Assembly: GCA_017435865.1 (NCBI GenBank)
Contig: JAFSEF010000101.1
Coordinates: forward strand, 158,596-222,595
DNA: 64,000 nucleotides
Direction of reading: 5' to 3'
Origin: Clostridia bacterium
Lineage (GTDB): Bacteria; Bacillota; Clostridia; Oscillospirales; Acutalibacteraceae
The position numbers and the translations under genes are program-made. Positions 35,276-44,175 of this stretch are shown here, one piece after another. Positions within the stretch are counted from its first letter, which is position 1, and every line of letters begins with the position of its first letter. The notes under the pieces are model-generated. The model was not told the origin of the DNA. It saw only the letters and a list, made by a program, of their open reading frames with translations, and did not search any database.

Positions 35276-36424
35276 ATGAACAATATCATACATTTCAAAA
35301 ATAAAAAACTGACTGTCATGCAAGTCAGTGATCCGCAGGATCTTTCATTTGCAAATCACACAATGAAAGCAATGCTTGACAAAGCATATGATACTGTAAA
35401 ACCCGACCTTGTAGTATTCACGGGTGACAACGTTTTAGGCAATCATCTTCGGGATGCGAGATTCGGCAACAGGCATACCATAAAGACAGATGATGGTGAA
35501 AAACGCAGAATGATCAAAGCCATTGATCATATTCTTGCACCGCTTGAAAAAAGAGGAATCCCGTTTGTCTACATATTCGGCAATCATGATGATATGAATG
35601 CAATGACAAAACAAGAAATTGCATCCATTTACAGCAGTTATCCGAACAATGCAATGCCGACAACAAACGAATGCAATCATGAAGTCGGCACTTGTTATCT
35701 TCCGATCTATTCTTCTGACAAAGCAAAGGAAATTTTCAGATTCTGGCTGTTTGATTCAGCCTGGCAGGACAAAACTGACGGGCAGACTTACTCTTATGTA
35801 AAGCCTGAAGCTGTCGAATGGTTTAAATCACTCAGCAATGAAGCAAAACAAACAAAAACATCTGTTCCGGGTTTACTATTTATTCATATTCCTCTTCCCG
35901 AACAAGAAAATCTTCTTGAGGAGTGTCCTCCACACGTCGGCGGTGTTCTCGATCATCACACTTACAGCAAGACCAAAGAAAAAAAATATTATCGACTGAA
36001 TCCGACACTTGCAGTCGGTGATCTTGGTGAGTTTCCTTGTATGCTTGACAAAAACACAGGACTCTTTGATGCAGTAAAAGAAGACGGTACTATCAAGGCT
36101 ATTGTCGCAGGCCATGACCATACCAACTGTTTTGACGGTACATGGAACGGTATTCGTATGATTCAAACAGCCTGTGCATCATTGCGTTGTTATGGTGTCA
36201 AGAATCGAGGTGTCCGCATTTTTGAACTCGATGAAGACAATCCCGAAAACTTCAACACTTACCACCTCAGCTATGATGCTATTATGGGTACCGGATTCTG
36301 GTCACAACTCAGATACCTTCTTGATGCTGACGGTCTTCAGAAATACAAATACACTCTTCTTGCAACAACAGCAGCTGCACTTACAGCAAGTACAATCGGC
36401 ATCATAAAAAAAATTACAAAATAA
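35276..36424 (+). CDS. Metallophosphoesterase with C-terminal membrane segment
   Basis: Calcineurin-like phosphatase fold of 382 aa: MQVSDPQDL (first Asp), FTGDNVLGNH, FGNHDDMNA and AGHDHTN (about 281-287) are all present, so metal binding looks intact. The C-terminal TLLATTAAALTASTIGIIKK is a likely single membrane helix. No N-terminal signal peptide. The ATG lies only 12 nt after the upstream terminator stem and has no clear Shine-Dalgarno site, so expression may depend on read-through or an undetected start. Substrate unknown. Confidence 0.82.
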   Translation: MNNIIHFKNKKLTVMQVSDPQDLSFANHTMKAMLDKAYDTVKPDLVVFTGDNVLGNHLRDARFGNRHTIKTDDGEKRRMIKAIDHILAPLEKRGIPFVYIFGNHDDMNAMTKQEIASIYSSYPNNAMPTTNECNHEVGTCYLPIYSSDKAKEIFRFWLFDSAWQDKTDGQTYSYVKPEAVEWFKSLSNEAKQTKTSVPGLLFIHIPLPEQENLLEECPPHVGGVLDHHTYSKTKEKKYYRLNPTLAVGDLGEFPCMLDKNTGLFDAVKEDGTIKAIVAGHDHTNCFDGTWNGIRMIQTACASLRCYGVKNRGVRIFELDEDNPENFNTYHLSYDAIMGTGFWSQLRYLLDADGLQKYKYTLLATTAAALTASTIGIIKKITK

Positions 36425-36430
36425 GCGAAT

Positions 36431-36468
36431 GAAGAAGACTACGGAGAATCACTTCCGCAGTCTTCTTT
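36431..36468. terminator. Bidirectional terminator
   Basis: Near-perfect inverted repeat of about 15 bp (36431-36445 with 36453-36468) between the convergent metallophosphoesterase and propeller genes, with T-rich flanks on both strands. Confidence 0.8.
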
Positions 36469-36475
36469 CATTGTA

Positions 36476-38572
36476 TTACTCTTCAATCATGTTGTAATAT
36501 CTTGCCATCCAATAAGGCAACAACCAATCTGTTGGTGTGCGTGATGACACGTTATTACCGCCATCCAATATAAAAGCATTGCTGCCGAGCCTGCCGTAGG
36601 TTCTCTCATCAGCAGGCAGTGCATCCTTTGCCTGTATCCTGCCGCCGAATTCCAATGGTGCATCATCTTTGACTACGTCCGGTCGTTCGCTGTTTCTGAC
36701 CATATAATTAATACAGTCAAGCGGGTATTCCTGCAAAGTTCGCACAGCATTTTCGAGATCGCAAAAACCGCCTGTCAGAGAACCGAAAATAATATTCCAA
36801 CTCGGATTTCTTTCAATACGTTGGTCTTCAAAATGCTGACGAAGTCCCATTAAATAATACTTGCAAAGTACAGGATCATTTTCATAACGCAACAGCATCT
36901 GCACACTGTAAAAACCAAGTCGATCATCAATATGGCAGGCATGATTATCATGCAGCTTATAAAGCACTGTATTCATGGCGTAATGGTATTTCTTAATGAG
37001 TTTATAATACACATCAAGATATTTTACATTTCCCGTCAGGTGGTGGGTTACACGCATAAAAGCAAGCAATTCAAGCGAGTTTGTTCCCTTTTCCCAAGTC
37101 CAACGATCATCATTATTCAGATCGTCAGGATGCCAGTGTGCCCATGTGGTCGGCTCCCCTGTGGCATCAATCAACTGAAATTCATTTTCGATCATGTGAT
37201 CGGCAATGGCTGCAATGGATTCAGCAATTTCTTCCTTTTCATTTTCATCAGCACAAAGGTCATAATACCAGCTTGCTGCATAGAAATGCCCGACCATTTC
37301 ATCGGAAGATGTCTCACCTCGCCATTCGAGTTCACTGATCTCGTCCTTTGCTTTTCTCCATTCGCTGTGACCGTTGCCGTAACGGTCTTCACCGGGGCGA
37401 CGGTAAGCTCTTGCGGTAAATCCGGGAATACCCGTAATTTTTTCAAGTTTCAATAAGGCTTTCTGCGATTCGCGTGCATTGTGCAAGGCTTGTTCGTCAC
37501 CGGTTACAGCATATCGAAGACACTGCGAAACAATATATTTGGATGTCCACAGACCGTCATTATCCGTAATCTGCACACTGCCGGTTGACAAATCGCCGTT
37601 TTCAAGGTGCACTCTGCCGAGAATATACCCTTCACGAACATTATACGTACGGACATGCGCATCAAACAATGCAGCTTTTTCGGAAAGGGACATTTCAATA
37701 AACTCCACAAGGCTCAGTCCGTCTTTCGTGCCGATCCAAAGTTTTTTACCGTCATCACTGACCGCAACAGAAGTCACAGAAGAATGATTCAGATAACGGT
37801 CTGCACCCATAAAGGACTGCCCGTTGACAGTCTGCATATAAAGCCCGATTTCGGTACCGATATAACGATTTCCGTTATTATCAAATGCGACAGCCGTTAC
37901 CCTTGTTTTCGGGAACATTCTTACCTTTGCAGGAGTCAGCCATTCACTTTTTCCGTCAAAAATATACAGGCCGTCCTCCCCTGCACACCACAAATGTCCG
38001 TAAGTATCTGCCTTGATTGCGGAAAAATCAACATCAGGCATCCTTGAACGCCCGCGAAGAATATTTCCCCATTCAAAACGCTTACCGCGAAGAATCATCA
38101 GTGCATCTTTTCCTGCGGCATACACAACACCCGGATCAGCAGCAGAAATACACTGCACATCAAATTCGGTATCATTGATATAAGCAAATGCTTCATTCTG
38201 CCATCTGTAGAGCTTGTTATCCGTCATCATCCAGATTGTGCCTGCCTGATCCTTTGCAATGCCGCGGACGGTCTGATCGTATGTAAATTCATTGACAATT
38301 TTACCGCCATGCAGAACTACTATTCGATTCTGTACACAAACAAACACTATTTCAGCATCGGTAAATAGCTTATCGACAGCAGTAATGCTATCAACAACAT
38401 TCAGTTTATCATCACAATAATATGCGAGTCCTTTTGCGGTTCCTACATAAAGAATCCCGTTTTCGTCAAAACAAAGATCGGTAATACAAGTGTCAGGAAG
38501 ACCGTCACACAATGAAAACTTCCGCACTTCTCTTTGCAGACTCTTTTTCAGTTTCAGACAATTATATTCCAT
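36476..38572 (-). CDS. Beta-propeller / alpha-alpha-barrel protein
   Basis: Cytoplasmic-looking protein of 698 aa. Residues about 20-300 hold repeated two-component-regulator-type propeller blades (for example CFDENGILYVGTAKGLAYY, KDQAGTIWMMTDNKLYRW, VSDDGKKLWIGTKDGLSLV). Residues about 320-690 look like an alpha/alpha barrel of the glycan-processing type, with repeated helices and aromatic/acidic patches (EWRGETSSDEMVGHFYAASW, THHLTGNVKYLDVYY). No transmembrane, kinase or HTH segment follows, so it is not a usual hybrid sensor. Last gene of the minus-strand amino-sugar operon. A carbohydrate role is inference from context. Confidence 0.7.
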   Translation of the reverse strand: MEYNCLKLKKSLQREVRKFSLCDGLPDTCITDLCFDENGILYVGTAKGLAYYCDDKLNVVDSITAVDKLFTDAEIVFVCVQNRIVVLHGGKIVNEFTYDQTVRGIAKDQAGTIWMMTDNKLYRWQNEAFAYINDTEFDVQCISAADPGVVYAAGKDALMILRGKRFEWGNILRGRSRMPDVDFSAIKADTYGHLWCAGEDGLYIFDGKSEWLTPAKVRMFPKTRVTAVAFDNNGNRYIGTEIGLYMQTVNGQSFMGADRYLNHSSVTSVAVSDDGKKLWIGTKDGLSLVEFIEMSLSEKAALFDAHVRTYNVREGYILGRVHLENGDLSTGSVQITDNDGLWTSKYIVSQCLRYAVTGDEQALHNARESQKALLKLEKITGIPGFTARAYRRPGEDRYGNGHSEWRKAKDEISELEWRGETSSDEMVGHFYAASWYYDLCADENEKEEIAESIAAIADHMIENEFQLIDATGEPTTWAHWHPDDLNNDDRWTWEKGTNSLELLAFMRVTHHLTGNVKYLDVYYKLIKKYHYAMNTVLYKLHDNHACHIDDRLGFYSVQMLLRYENDPVLCKYYLMGLRQHFEDQRIERNPSWNIIFGSLTGGFCDLENAVRTLQEYPLDCINYMVRNSERPDVVKDDAPLEFGGRIQAKDALPADERTYGRLGSNAFILDGGNNVSSRTPTDWLLPYWMARYYNMIEE

Positions 38573-38588
38573 ATGTACCTCTTATTTT

Positions 38589-38619
38589 AAATGCCGCAGA
38601 AAGAGGATCTGCGGCATTT
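38589..38619 (-). terminator. Intercistronic hairpin upstream of the propeller gene
   Basis: Perfect 12-bp stem (38589-38600 with 38608-38619) between GH4 and the propeller gene. It lacks a good T run on the minus strand, so it may be an mRNA processing or stability element rather than a full terminator. Confidence 0.5.
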
Positions 38620-38625
38620 GTTACT

Positions 38626-39906
38626 TTAGTTATAAAATTCGGGCAGATGAGCCTTGTGAGCTTCTTTCATTTCTTCATAGCAAGCTTTTGCTCGTGCGAA
38701 GTCACCAACAAGGGGATGCAACATCAGTGCATTGAGTGCAGCTTCATCATCACCATTCATGGCTGCATCAACGGTCAGTTTTTCGTATTCCTTGACGATA
38801 CGCATAAGACCGATGATATGGCGGTTATCAGTATGAGGAATGCTGACAGGCGTGCATCCGTTTGCACCAACGTGTGCAGCAATCTCAACAATATCATCGT
38901 CAGCCATAAAATCAAGTGTGCCGTTGTTGCGGATATTAACAACATGGACGTCCTGTTTGTCATTTGCAATGGAATCAATAAGAGAAACAGCAGCAAGAGA
39001 ATACTTATGTCCGCCGCGTTTGTCAAGCAAGGCAGGCTTGACGATCAGGCTTTCGTCTGCATACATTTTCAGAAGGTCTTCTTCGATTTCCATACAGACC
39101 TCTGCACGGGACTTTTCACCTTCAAGAAGATGTTCAAGCTTTGCATCACGACAGTAATAATACTGAAGATAGGAAGACGGAATGCCGCCGGCTGCTTTCA
39201 GGCATTCGATATCGAAGCCGTCATCCTGAATGTTTGCCATAACGGCAGGTGCAAAGCCTTCATCAAAGAGTTTGTCAATAAGCTCTACACCGTTGCTCTT
39301 GACGGAAGTAATCCAGCTGAGATGATTAAGTCCAAGATATACAATATCTGCATCATCACCGGCAGCTTCTTTACAATCATCAATCATATTGATGGGAACA
39401 TTGCAAAGACCAATGGATTTAACATTGGTGTGATTAATAAGAAATTCGGAAACGATACCGGAGGGATTTGTGAAGTTAATAAGCCAAGCATCGGGGCAGA
39501 TGCGTTCAATCGCATCTGCAATGTTCTGCATAACCGGAATGGTACGCAGAGCCTTGAAGAAACCGCCGATACCGGTTGTTTCCTGACCGATGAGGTTATA
39601 TTTAAGCGGAATGGTTTCGTCAAGATGACGGGCCGGCAGCTTACCGACACGGATCTGTGTGACAACAAAATCAGCACCGACAAGGGCTTCTTCGAGGTTA
39701 TCGGTCATAACAACCTCGCAATCGCAGCCGGCATGCTTAAGCATACGAACACAAAGACCGCCGACGATGGTACGTTTTCTTTCATCAATATCCATCAGAA
39801 CAAGTCTTTTAAGTTTCAGCGAATCGGCGGCTTTCAGAAAGCCGTCAACGAGTTCGGGGCAATATGTACTGCCGGATCCGATTACGGTTACATTGATTTC
39901 TTTCAT
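38626..39906 (-). CDS. GH4 family NAD-dependent 6-phospho-beta-glucosidase-like hydrolase
   Basis: Glycoside hydrolase family 4 enzyme of 426 aa that cleaves phosphorylated glycosides by an NAD and Mn-dependent redox mechanism. The NAD site is VTVIGSGSTYCPELVDGF near the N-terminus; GQETTGIGGFFKALRT, the metal Cys in GLCNVP and the His in LGLNHLSW are present. ATG 39906 is chosen because GGAGGT lies 7 nt upstream; an earlier in-frame ATG at 39933 overlaps the kinase gene. The exact sugar is unknown. Confidence 0.9.
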   Translation of the reverse strand: MKEINVTVIGSGSTYCPELVDGFLKAADSLKLKRLVLMDIDERKRTIVGGLCVRMLKHAGCDCEVVMTDNLEEALVGADFVVTQIRVGKLPARHLDETIPLKYNLIGQETTGIGGFFKALRTIPVMQNIADAIERICPDAWLINFTNPSGIVSEFLINHTNVKSIGLCNVPINMIDDCKEAAGDDADIVYLGLNHLSWITSVKSNGVELIDKLFDEGFAPAVMANIQDDGFDIECLKAAGGIPSSYLQYYYCRDAKLEHLLEGEKSRAEVCMEIEEDLLKMYADESLIVKPALLDKRGGHKYSLAAVSLIDSIANDKQDVHVVNIRNNGTLDFMADDDIVEIAAHVGANGCTPVSIPHTDNRHIIGLMRIVKEYEKLTVDAAMNGDDEAALNALMLHPLVGDFARAKACYEEMKEAHKAHLPEFYN

Positions 39907-39910
39907 TTTC

Positions 39911-40861
39911 TTAACCTCCGAAATTTTCTTCAAGCATCCAGTTGATACAACCTGTTACGGGTGCAACATCAAGGCAAACAAATTTGAACTTTCTGCCGCT
40001 GAGTGCTTCCGTGCGTTCCTTAAGAAGATTCTTGTAAATCTCAGAAGGAAGCTTTGTGTGAATGGATCCGGAAAGAACAACATTCACCGGATCAATATTG
40101 AAGTTAGAATTCTTGACATGAGCAAGAATATATTCCGCACCGCGTTCAGCCATCTGACTGATAACACTCATTGCAGGTACATCGTTAGCAGCAACAGCTT
40201 CAAAGAAAATGTCAATCAGCGTTCGGATTGTATTTTCCATTTCATTTTCATCTTCTAACTTGGCAATCAGACTGAGCAGGTCATCACGTTCGGCTTTAAT
40301 GCCGAAATTCTTAACTGCAAGATCAGTAAGCATTGTCTTTCTTGCTTTCAGGCAAATGTCATCATAAATAAGTCTGAATGTCTGCGTTGCGATCCAATGA
40401 CCGTTGCCCATATCGCCCGACAATTCACCGAAACCGCCAACCTGCAGCATTTTACCGTCGCAATCAACGGAGTTACAGCAGGTACCTGTGCCGCAGTTAT
40501 AACCGATACCGATACCGTTGTCGGAACCTGCTTTGATAACAATGAAACCGTCGTTGTAAACGGAGTAATTCTTCATTCCGCGTTTGTCAAGTTCGACACG
40601 CATTTCATCATGCTGATAAACATGGTCAATACCTGCAAGAGCCATCAATGTGTGTGTAATATCATCGATAGTAAGAGAGTTCTTTTCAAGAAGTGTATTC
40701 ACACCGCTCATAATAATATCTGCAGCAGCAGGAATGGCACCTTCAAGATTTTCATGGTTGCTGCCTTCTGTTTTGACAGAATCAAGCATATTTCTGTTTT
40801 CGTCAAACAGTGCATACTGCGTTTTTGTACCGCCGCCATCAATACCAATATAATAACTCAT
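39911..40861 (-). CDS. BadF/BadG-type sugar kinase (N-acetylglucosamine kinase-like)
   Basis: ASKHA-fold ATPase of 316 aa: phosphate-1 motif YIGIDGGGTKTQYALFD (residues 4-20), GIGYNCGTGTCCN and GGFGELSGDMGNGHWIA. This is the layout of GlcNAc/glucosamine kinases rather than benzoyl-CoA reductase activators, which carry Fe-S ligands absent here. It probably phosphorylates an amino sugar released by the neighbouring GH109-like or GH4 proteins. The start overlaps the upstream stop (ATGA). Confidence 0.82.
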   Translation of the reverse strand: MSYYIGIDGGGTKTQYALFDENRNMLDSVKTEGSNHENLEGAIPAAADIIMSGVNTLLEKNSLTIDDITHTLMALAGIDHVYQHDEMRVELDKRGMKNYSVYNDGFIVIKAGSDNGIGIGYNCGTGTCCNSVDCDGKMLQVGGFGELSGDMGNGHWIATQTFRLIYDDICLKARKTMLTDLAVKNFGIKAERDDLLSLIAKLEDENEMENTIRTLIDIFFEAVAANDVPAMSVISQMAERGAEYILAHVKNSNFNIDPVNVVLSGSIHTKLPSEIYKNLLKERTEALSGRKFKFVCLDVAPVTGCINWMLEENFGG

Positions 40862-42135
40862 TCGTTCTCCTCCGCTTTTTCAACAAAGAAATCATCACAG
40901 ACTTCATCGAGGCAATAAACGCCTCTTCTGTACGGTTCACGGTCGATCCATGCACCGTTGGTGAAGTCAGGGAATGCAACGGGATGTCCGTCCATTGCAA
41001 CAGACTGCTCGGAAAGGCAAGTTATAGCCATCCATGTAGCGGTATCATACACATCAATGGGAGGAACAAGGTTGTCTCTTGCTGCTTCCACAAATGCAGA
41101 AAGAACAAGATAATCCATACCACCGTGGCCTGCTTTGATGCCGTCTTTGGTGTATTTACACCACAACGGATGATCCTGCTTATCAATATGTTTGTCGAGA
41201 TGTTCCCATTCATGTGTGCTTTCGGTCACACCTTCCACTGCAAGTAAAGCATTGCGGTCGCTGATTTCCATGAAGATACCCTTTGTTCCCTGCACAACAT
41301 AGTTTCTGGAATACGGTCTGGGCAGGCAGCAATCATGATAAATGGTAACCGTTTCGCCGTGTGCACACTTGAGAATAGTGGTAACAACATCGCCTTCTGC
41401 AAAGTCGTAACCGTAAAGATCGTAATCGGTTCCCTTGTTCTTACCGATCCATTCATTGAGACCTCTTGATTTGCTTGCAACGGAAACCAAAGAAACATAA
41501 CGATTGCCGCGGTTGATACCGAGCACCTTGGAGATCGGGCCGATCTGATGTGTCGGATAGAGTTCGCCGTTTCTGTTCTGGAAGTTAAAGAGTCTGCCGT
41601 GAATATTTTCTCTTCCGAGAGAAATTTCATCACGAAGGTCGTGTCTGTAACCGCCTTCGCAATTGACAATTTCACCAAACAGACCTTCTTTGACCATCTT
41701 AAAAACAGCCATTTCCTTACGATCATAACAGCAATTCTCAAGAAGCATGCAGAACTTGCCGGTGCGTTCACTTGTGCGGACCATTTCCCTGCATTCTTCA
41801 ATGGATGCAGCACCGCCGACTTCCATAGCAACATTCAACCCGGCGTTCATGCCTGCAATTGCAATTTTTGCGTGCGTGATCCAAGTGGTTGCAATAAACA
41901 AAGCATCCAATTCTTCATTGGCAAGCATTTCTTTATAATCGGTATATCCGTGGACTTCATAATCCATTTCGGGTACTGATTCAACAATATCAATACCTTC
42001 CTCGACTCTTTCAGGCACTTTGTCACACACAGCAGGACAAACAACACCCGGTACCTGCAACAGCAAACCGAGCATGCTTCTGCCTCTGCCGCCGAGACCG
42101 ACAGCACCGATTCTTACCTTTTTTAATTCAGACAT
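40858..42135 (-). CDS. GH109-like Gfo/Idh family protein (alpha-N-acetylgalactosaminidase candidate)
   Basis: Rossmann-fold protein of 425 aa beginning RIGAVGLGGRGRSMLGLLL. Instead of the usual EKP, it has AMEVGGAASIEEC, followed by LLENCCYDRKEM, GGYRHDLRDE, ELYPTHQIGPISKVLGINRG and PRPYSRNYVVQGTKG. This series recalls GH109 NAD-dependent alpha-N-acetylgalactosaminidases. No signal peptide, so intracellular. First gene of a four-gene minus-strand operon. A plain sugar dehydrogenase remains possible. Ribosome site GGAGGAAAACAAT upstream. Confidence 0.75.
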   Translation of the reverse strand: MSELKKVRIGAVGLGGRGRSMLGLLLQVPGVVCPAVCDKVPERVEEGIDIVESVPEMDYEVHGYTDYKEMLANEELDALFIATTWITHAKIAIAGMNAGLNVAMEVGGAASIEECREMVRTSERTGKFCMLLENCCYDRKEMAVFKMVKEGLFGEIVNCEGGYRHDLRDEISLGRENIHGRLFNFQNRNGELYPTHQIGPISKVLGINRGNRYVSLVSVASKSRGLNEWIGKNKGTDYDLYGYDFAEGDVVTTILKCAHGETVTIYHDCCLPRPYSRNYVVQGTKGIFMEISDRNALLAVEGVTESTHEWEHLDKHIDKQDHPLWCKYTKDGIKAGHGGMDYLVLSAFVEAARDNLVPPIDVYDTATWMAITCLSEQSVAMDGHPVAFPDFTNGAWIDREPYRRGVYCLDEVCDDFFVEKAEENE

Positions 42136-42169
42136 ATTGTTTTCCTCCGTAAGTCTCCATTTGCAGTTT

Positions 42170-42178
42170 AGTATAGCA
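42170..42178 (-). promoter_or_regulatory. Extended -10 promoter of the GH109-like operon
   Basis: Minus-strand TGCTATACT (42170-42178), an extended -10 element about 35 nt before the start codon; no good -35 box. Confidence 0.55.
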
Positions 42179-42221
42179 CAGCTTTACAGTAAATTCCATA
42201 CTTTTATTTAAAAAAATCTCA

Positions 42222-42250
42222 TTGACAAAAGCTTTTTTTTATAATATCTT
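42222..42250 (+). promoter_or_regulatory. Promoter of nagA
   Basis: TTGACA (42222-42227) with a TATCTT at 17-nt spacing (42245-42250); a TATAAT lies closer at 42240-42245. It is back-to-back with the GH109-like operon promoter. Confidence 0.6.
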
Positions 42251-42268
42251 TTATATAAGGTGATAAAA

Positions 42269-43432
42269 ATGAAATTATTTAAAAATGCAAATGTAATATT
42301 TGAAAATGAAATCAAACAAACGTCAGTTCTGACAGACAACGGCAAGATCATTGCTATCGGTGAAACTGCAGATGTTGAATGCTCACAGGTAATTGATTGC
42401 AAAGGCAATTACTTGTCTCCCGGCTTTGCGGATATTCACGTTCATGGTGGCGGCGGCTTCTCTGCCATGAGTGAAGATCCTGCAGAAATTGTCAAAATGT
42501 GTGAAGCACATGCTTTCAGAGGCACAACCAGTATTGTTCCGACTACTCTTGCCGCACCGGTTAAACAACTTCAGAAAGCCATCGACAACATCACAAAAGC
42601 AATGGAAGTTTGCCCGATGATCCGCGGCATTCATCTTGAAGGCCCGTTTTTGTCGATGAAAATGAAAGGTGCACAAAGCCCTGACAATATACTGCCGCCG
42701 ACAAAAGAAAACTATCTTGCGTTACTCGATTATTCTGATAAGATTGTTATGATGGGTGCTGCAGTTGAACTTGACGGAGCATTTGAGCTTGCACAGGAAA
42801 TGAAAAAAAGAGGCATTGTTGCTTCTTGTGCACACTCCGATGCAACCTATGAAATTGCGGAAGAAGCTTTGCAGTATGGATTCAGCGATGTTACACATTT
42901 GTATTCTGCTTGTTCCGCAATGCGAAAAAACGGCATTTTCCGTGAAGTCGGCGTTGTGGAAGCTGCACTTGCAAACGATGGTTACACAACGCAGTTCATA
43001 GCTGATCTTCGACACTTACCTGCAGGTGCATTAAAACTCATTTATAAATGCAAGGGCTCTGACAGAGCTTACTGCATTACGGACGGACTTGAATATGCTG
43101 CAACTGACATGGAAGAAGGAACCGTTATAATGCAGGAAAACGGACTGTCTGTTATATATGAAGACAATGTTATGAAATTAGCGGACAGATCCTGCCTTGC
43201 AGGTAGTGTTGCAACAAGCAATGTACTTGTTCGGAATCTATGGAAAGTCTGCGGCATTCCCCTTACGGAAGTCATAAAAATGGCATCAACAACTCCTCTG
43301 AAAGTCATCAACAAGGATGCAACAAAAGGCAGAATCCAAATTGGATATGACAGTGATCTGGTGATTTTTGATGATGATGTAAATATTAAATATGTCAGTG
43401 TCGGTGACAGAGTCATCCGCAACAAACTGTAA
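42269..43432 (+). CDS. nagA: N-acetylglucosamine-6-phosphate deacetylase
   Basis: Amidohydrolase of 387 aa that converts GlcNAc-6-P to GlcN-6-P. HVHGGGGF (metal HxH, about 55-62), HLEGPFLS, SCAHSDATYE, THLYSACSAM and the catalytic Asp in YCITDGLEY follow in order. ATG 42269 is preceded by AAGGTGAT; a GTG at 42260 lies inside that site. It is divergent from the kinase/GH109 operon, consistent with a GlcNAc route; nagB is not in the window. Confidence 0.93.
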   Translation: MKLFKNANVIFENEIKQTSVLTDNGKIIAIGETADVECSQVIDCKGNYLSPGFADIHVHGGGGFSAMSEDPAEIVKMCEAHAFRGTTSIVPTTLAAPVKQLQKAIDNITKAMEVCPMIRGIHLEGPFLSMKMKGAQSPDNILPPTKENYLALLDYSDKIVMMGAAVELDGAFELAQEMKKRGIVASCAHSDATYEIAEEALQYGFSDVTHLYSACSAMRKNGIFREVGVVEAALANDGYTTQFIADLRHLPAGALKLIYKCKGSDRAYCITDGLEYAATDMEEGTVIMQENGLSVIYEDNVMKLADRSCLAGSVATSNVLVRNLWKVCGIPLTEVIKMASTTPLKVINKDATKGRIQIGYDSDLVIFDDDVNIKYVSVGDRVIRNKL

Positions 43433-43446
43433 ACGTAAAATAGAGA

Positions 43447-43478
43447 AAGGACAAACTCCTGCAAAGGGGCTTGTCCTT
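43447..43478. terminator. Terminator between nagA and the envelope operon
   Basis: Stem of 8 bp (43447-43454 with 43471-43478) followed by ATTTTC on the plus strand and CTTTCTCT on the minus strand; convergent genes share it. Confidence 0.65.
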
Positions 43479-43482
43479 ATTT

Positions 43483-44175
43483 TCATTCTGTTCTTTCTTG
43501 TTCTTTTTTTGCGTTGCGTTTGGGAAGATAAAACTTTTTGACAAGATACCACACAACACCAACCGGAATAAAACAAATCACAATCAGTACGATTTTATCA
43601 ATCGGGATCCAATCAAATACTTCACTGCCGATGATGGTAAAAAGAATCACACGCCAGGAAATACCGACAACCGAAAGAATTGCATATTGCCAGAACTTAC
43701 AGCCTGATGCACCGTAAAACAAACTGACAAAGTCGATCGGAAATGCAGGAACGGCACGAATACCGAGAATTACAGCAGGGTTGTTCTGAATATTCTTTTC
43801 AAGCAGTTTCCTTCCTGCTTCTTTTTTTTCGAGCATCCTTTTGACTGCTTCATATCCGAGGAAGTGCCCGAGAAGATACGTCACACAAACCTCTATGAGA
43901 ATGCCGACGAGATTGACAGAAACTGCAAGTCCTTTCGGCAAGATCATACCGACAGCAACATATACAAGCGAAGCCGGAACAACAAACACAAGGGATTTAA
44001 GCAGATATACCCCAAGAACAACAAGAATAATCAACCATTGCTTGTCCGTAAAGGAAACAAGCGATACAACATCAATAGTAGACAGAGTATCATAATGAAC
44101 AATGGCAACGACAAACAATGTCATTGCCACCGCACATTTTACAATACTCAGAATTATATCTTTTTTTGTAAACAT
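43483..44175 (-). CDS. TVP38/TMEM64 (DedA-like) membrane protein
   Basis: Polytopic membrane protein of 230 aa with about five or six hydrophobic helices. The family core is the PASLVYVAVGMILPKGLAVS block and the downstream GIRAVPAFPIDFVSLFYGAS, which carries the conserved proline and Asp of SNARE-associated/VTT proteins involved in lipid scrambling or undecaprenyl-phosphate recycling. Last gene of a six-gene minus-strand operon; its ATG overlaps the SecB stop (TGATG). Lys/Glu-rich C-terminal tail. Confidence 0.85.
   Translation of the reverse strand: MFTKKDIILSIVKCAVAMTLFVVAIVHYDTLSTIDVVSLVSFTDKQWLIILVVLGVYLLKSLVFVVPASLVYVAVGMILPKGLAVSVNLVGILIEVCVTYLLGHFLGYEAVKRMLEKKEAGRKLLEKNIQNNPAVILGIRAVPAFPIDFVSLFYGASGCKFWQYAILSVVGISWRVILFTIIGSEVFDWIPIDKIVLIVICFIPVGVVWYLVKKFYLPKRNAKKEQERTE

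Noticed and set aside
38512-39945. Plus-strand frame of 477 codons opposite GH4
   Set aside because: GH4 motifs and ribosome site on the minus strand are clear; the plus-strand product has no recognisable feature.
39911-40861. Benzoyl-CoA or hydroxyglutaryl-CoA reductase activator (BadF/HgdC)
   Set aside because: The Cys pair that binds the bridging Fe-S cluster in those activators is not present in the expected helix; amino-sugar neighbours favour a sugar kinase.
40858-42135. Calling this gene an ordinary Gfo/Idh dehydrogenase
   Set aside because: The EKP motif is replaced and the downstream motif series fits GH109 better, though the simpler call cannot be excluded.
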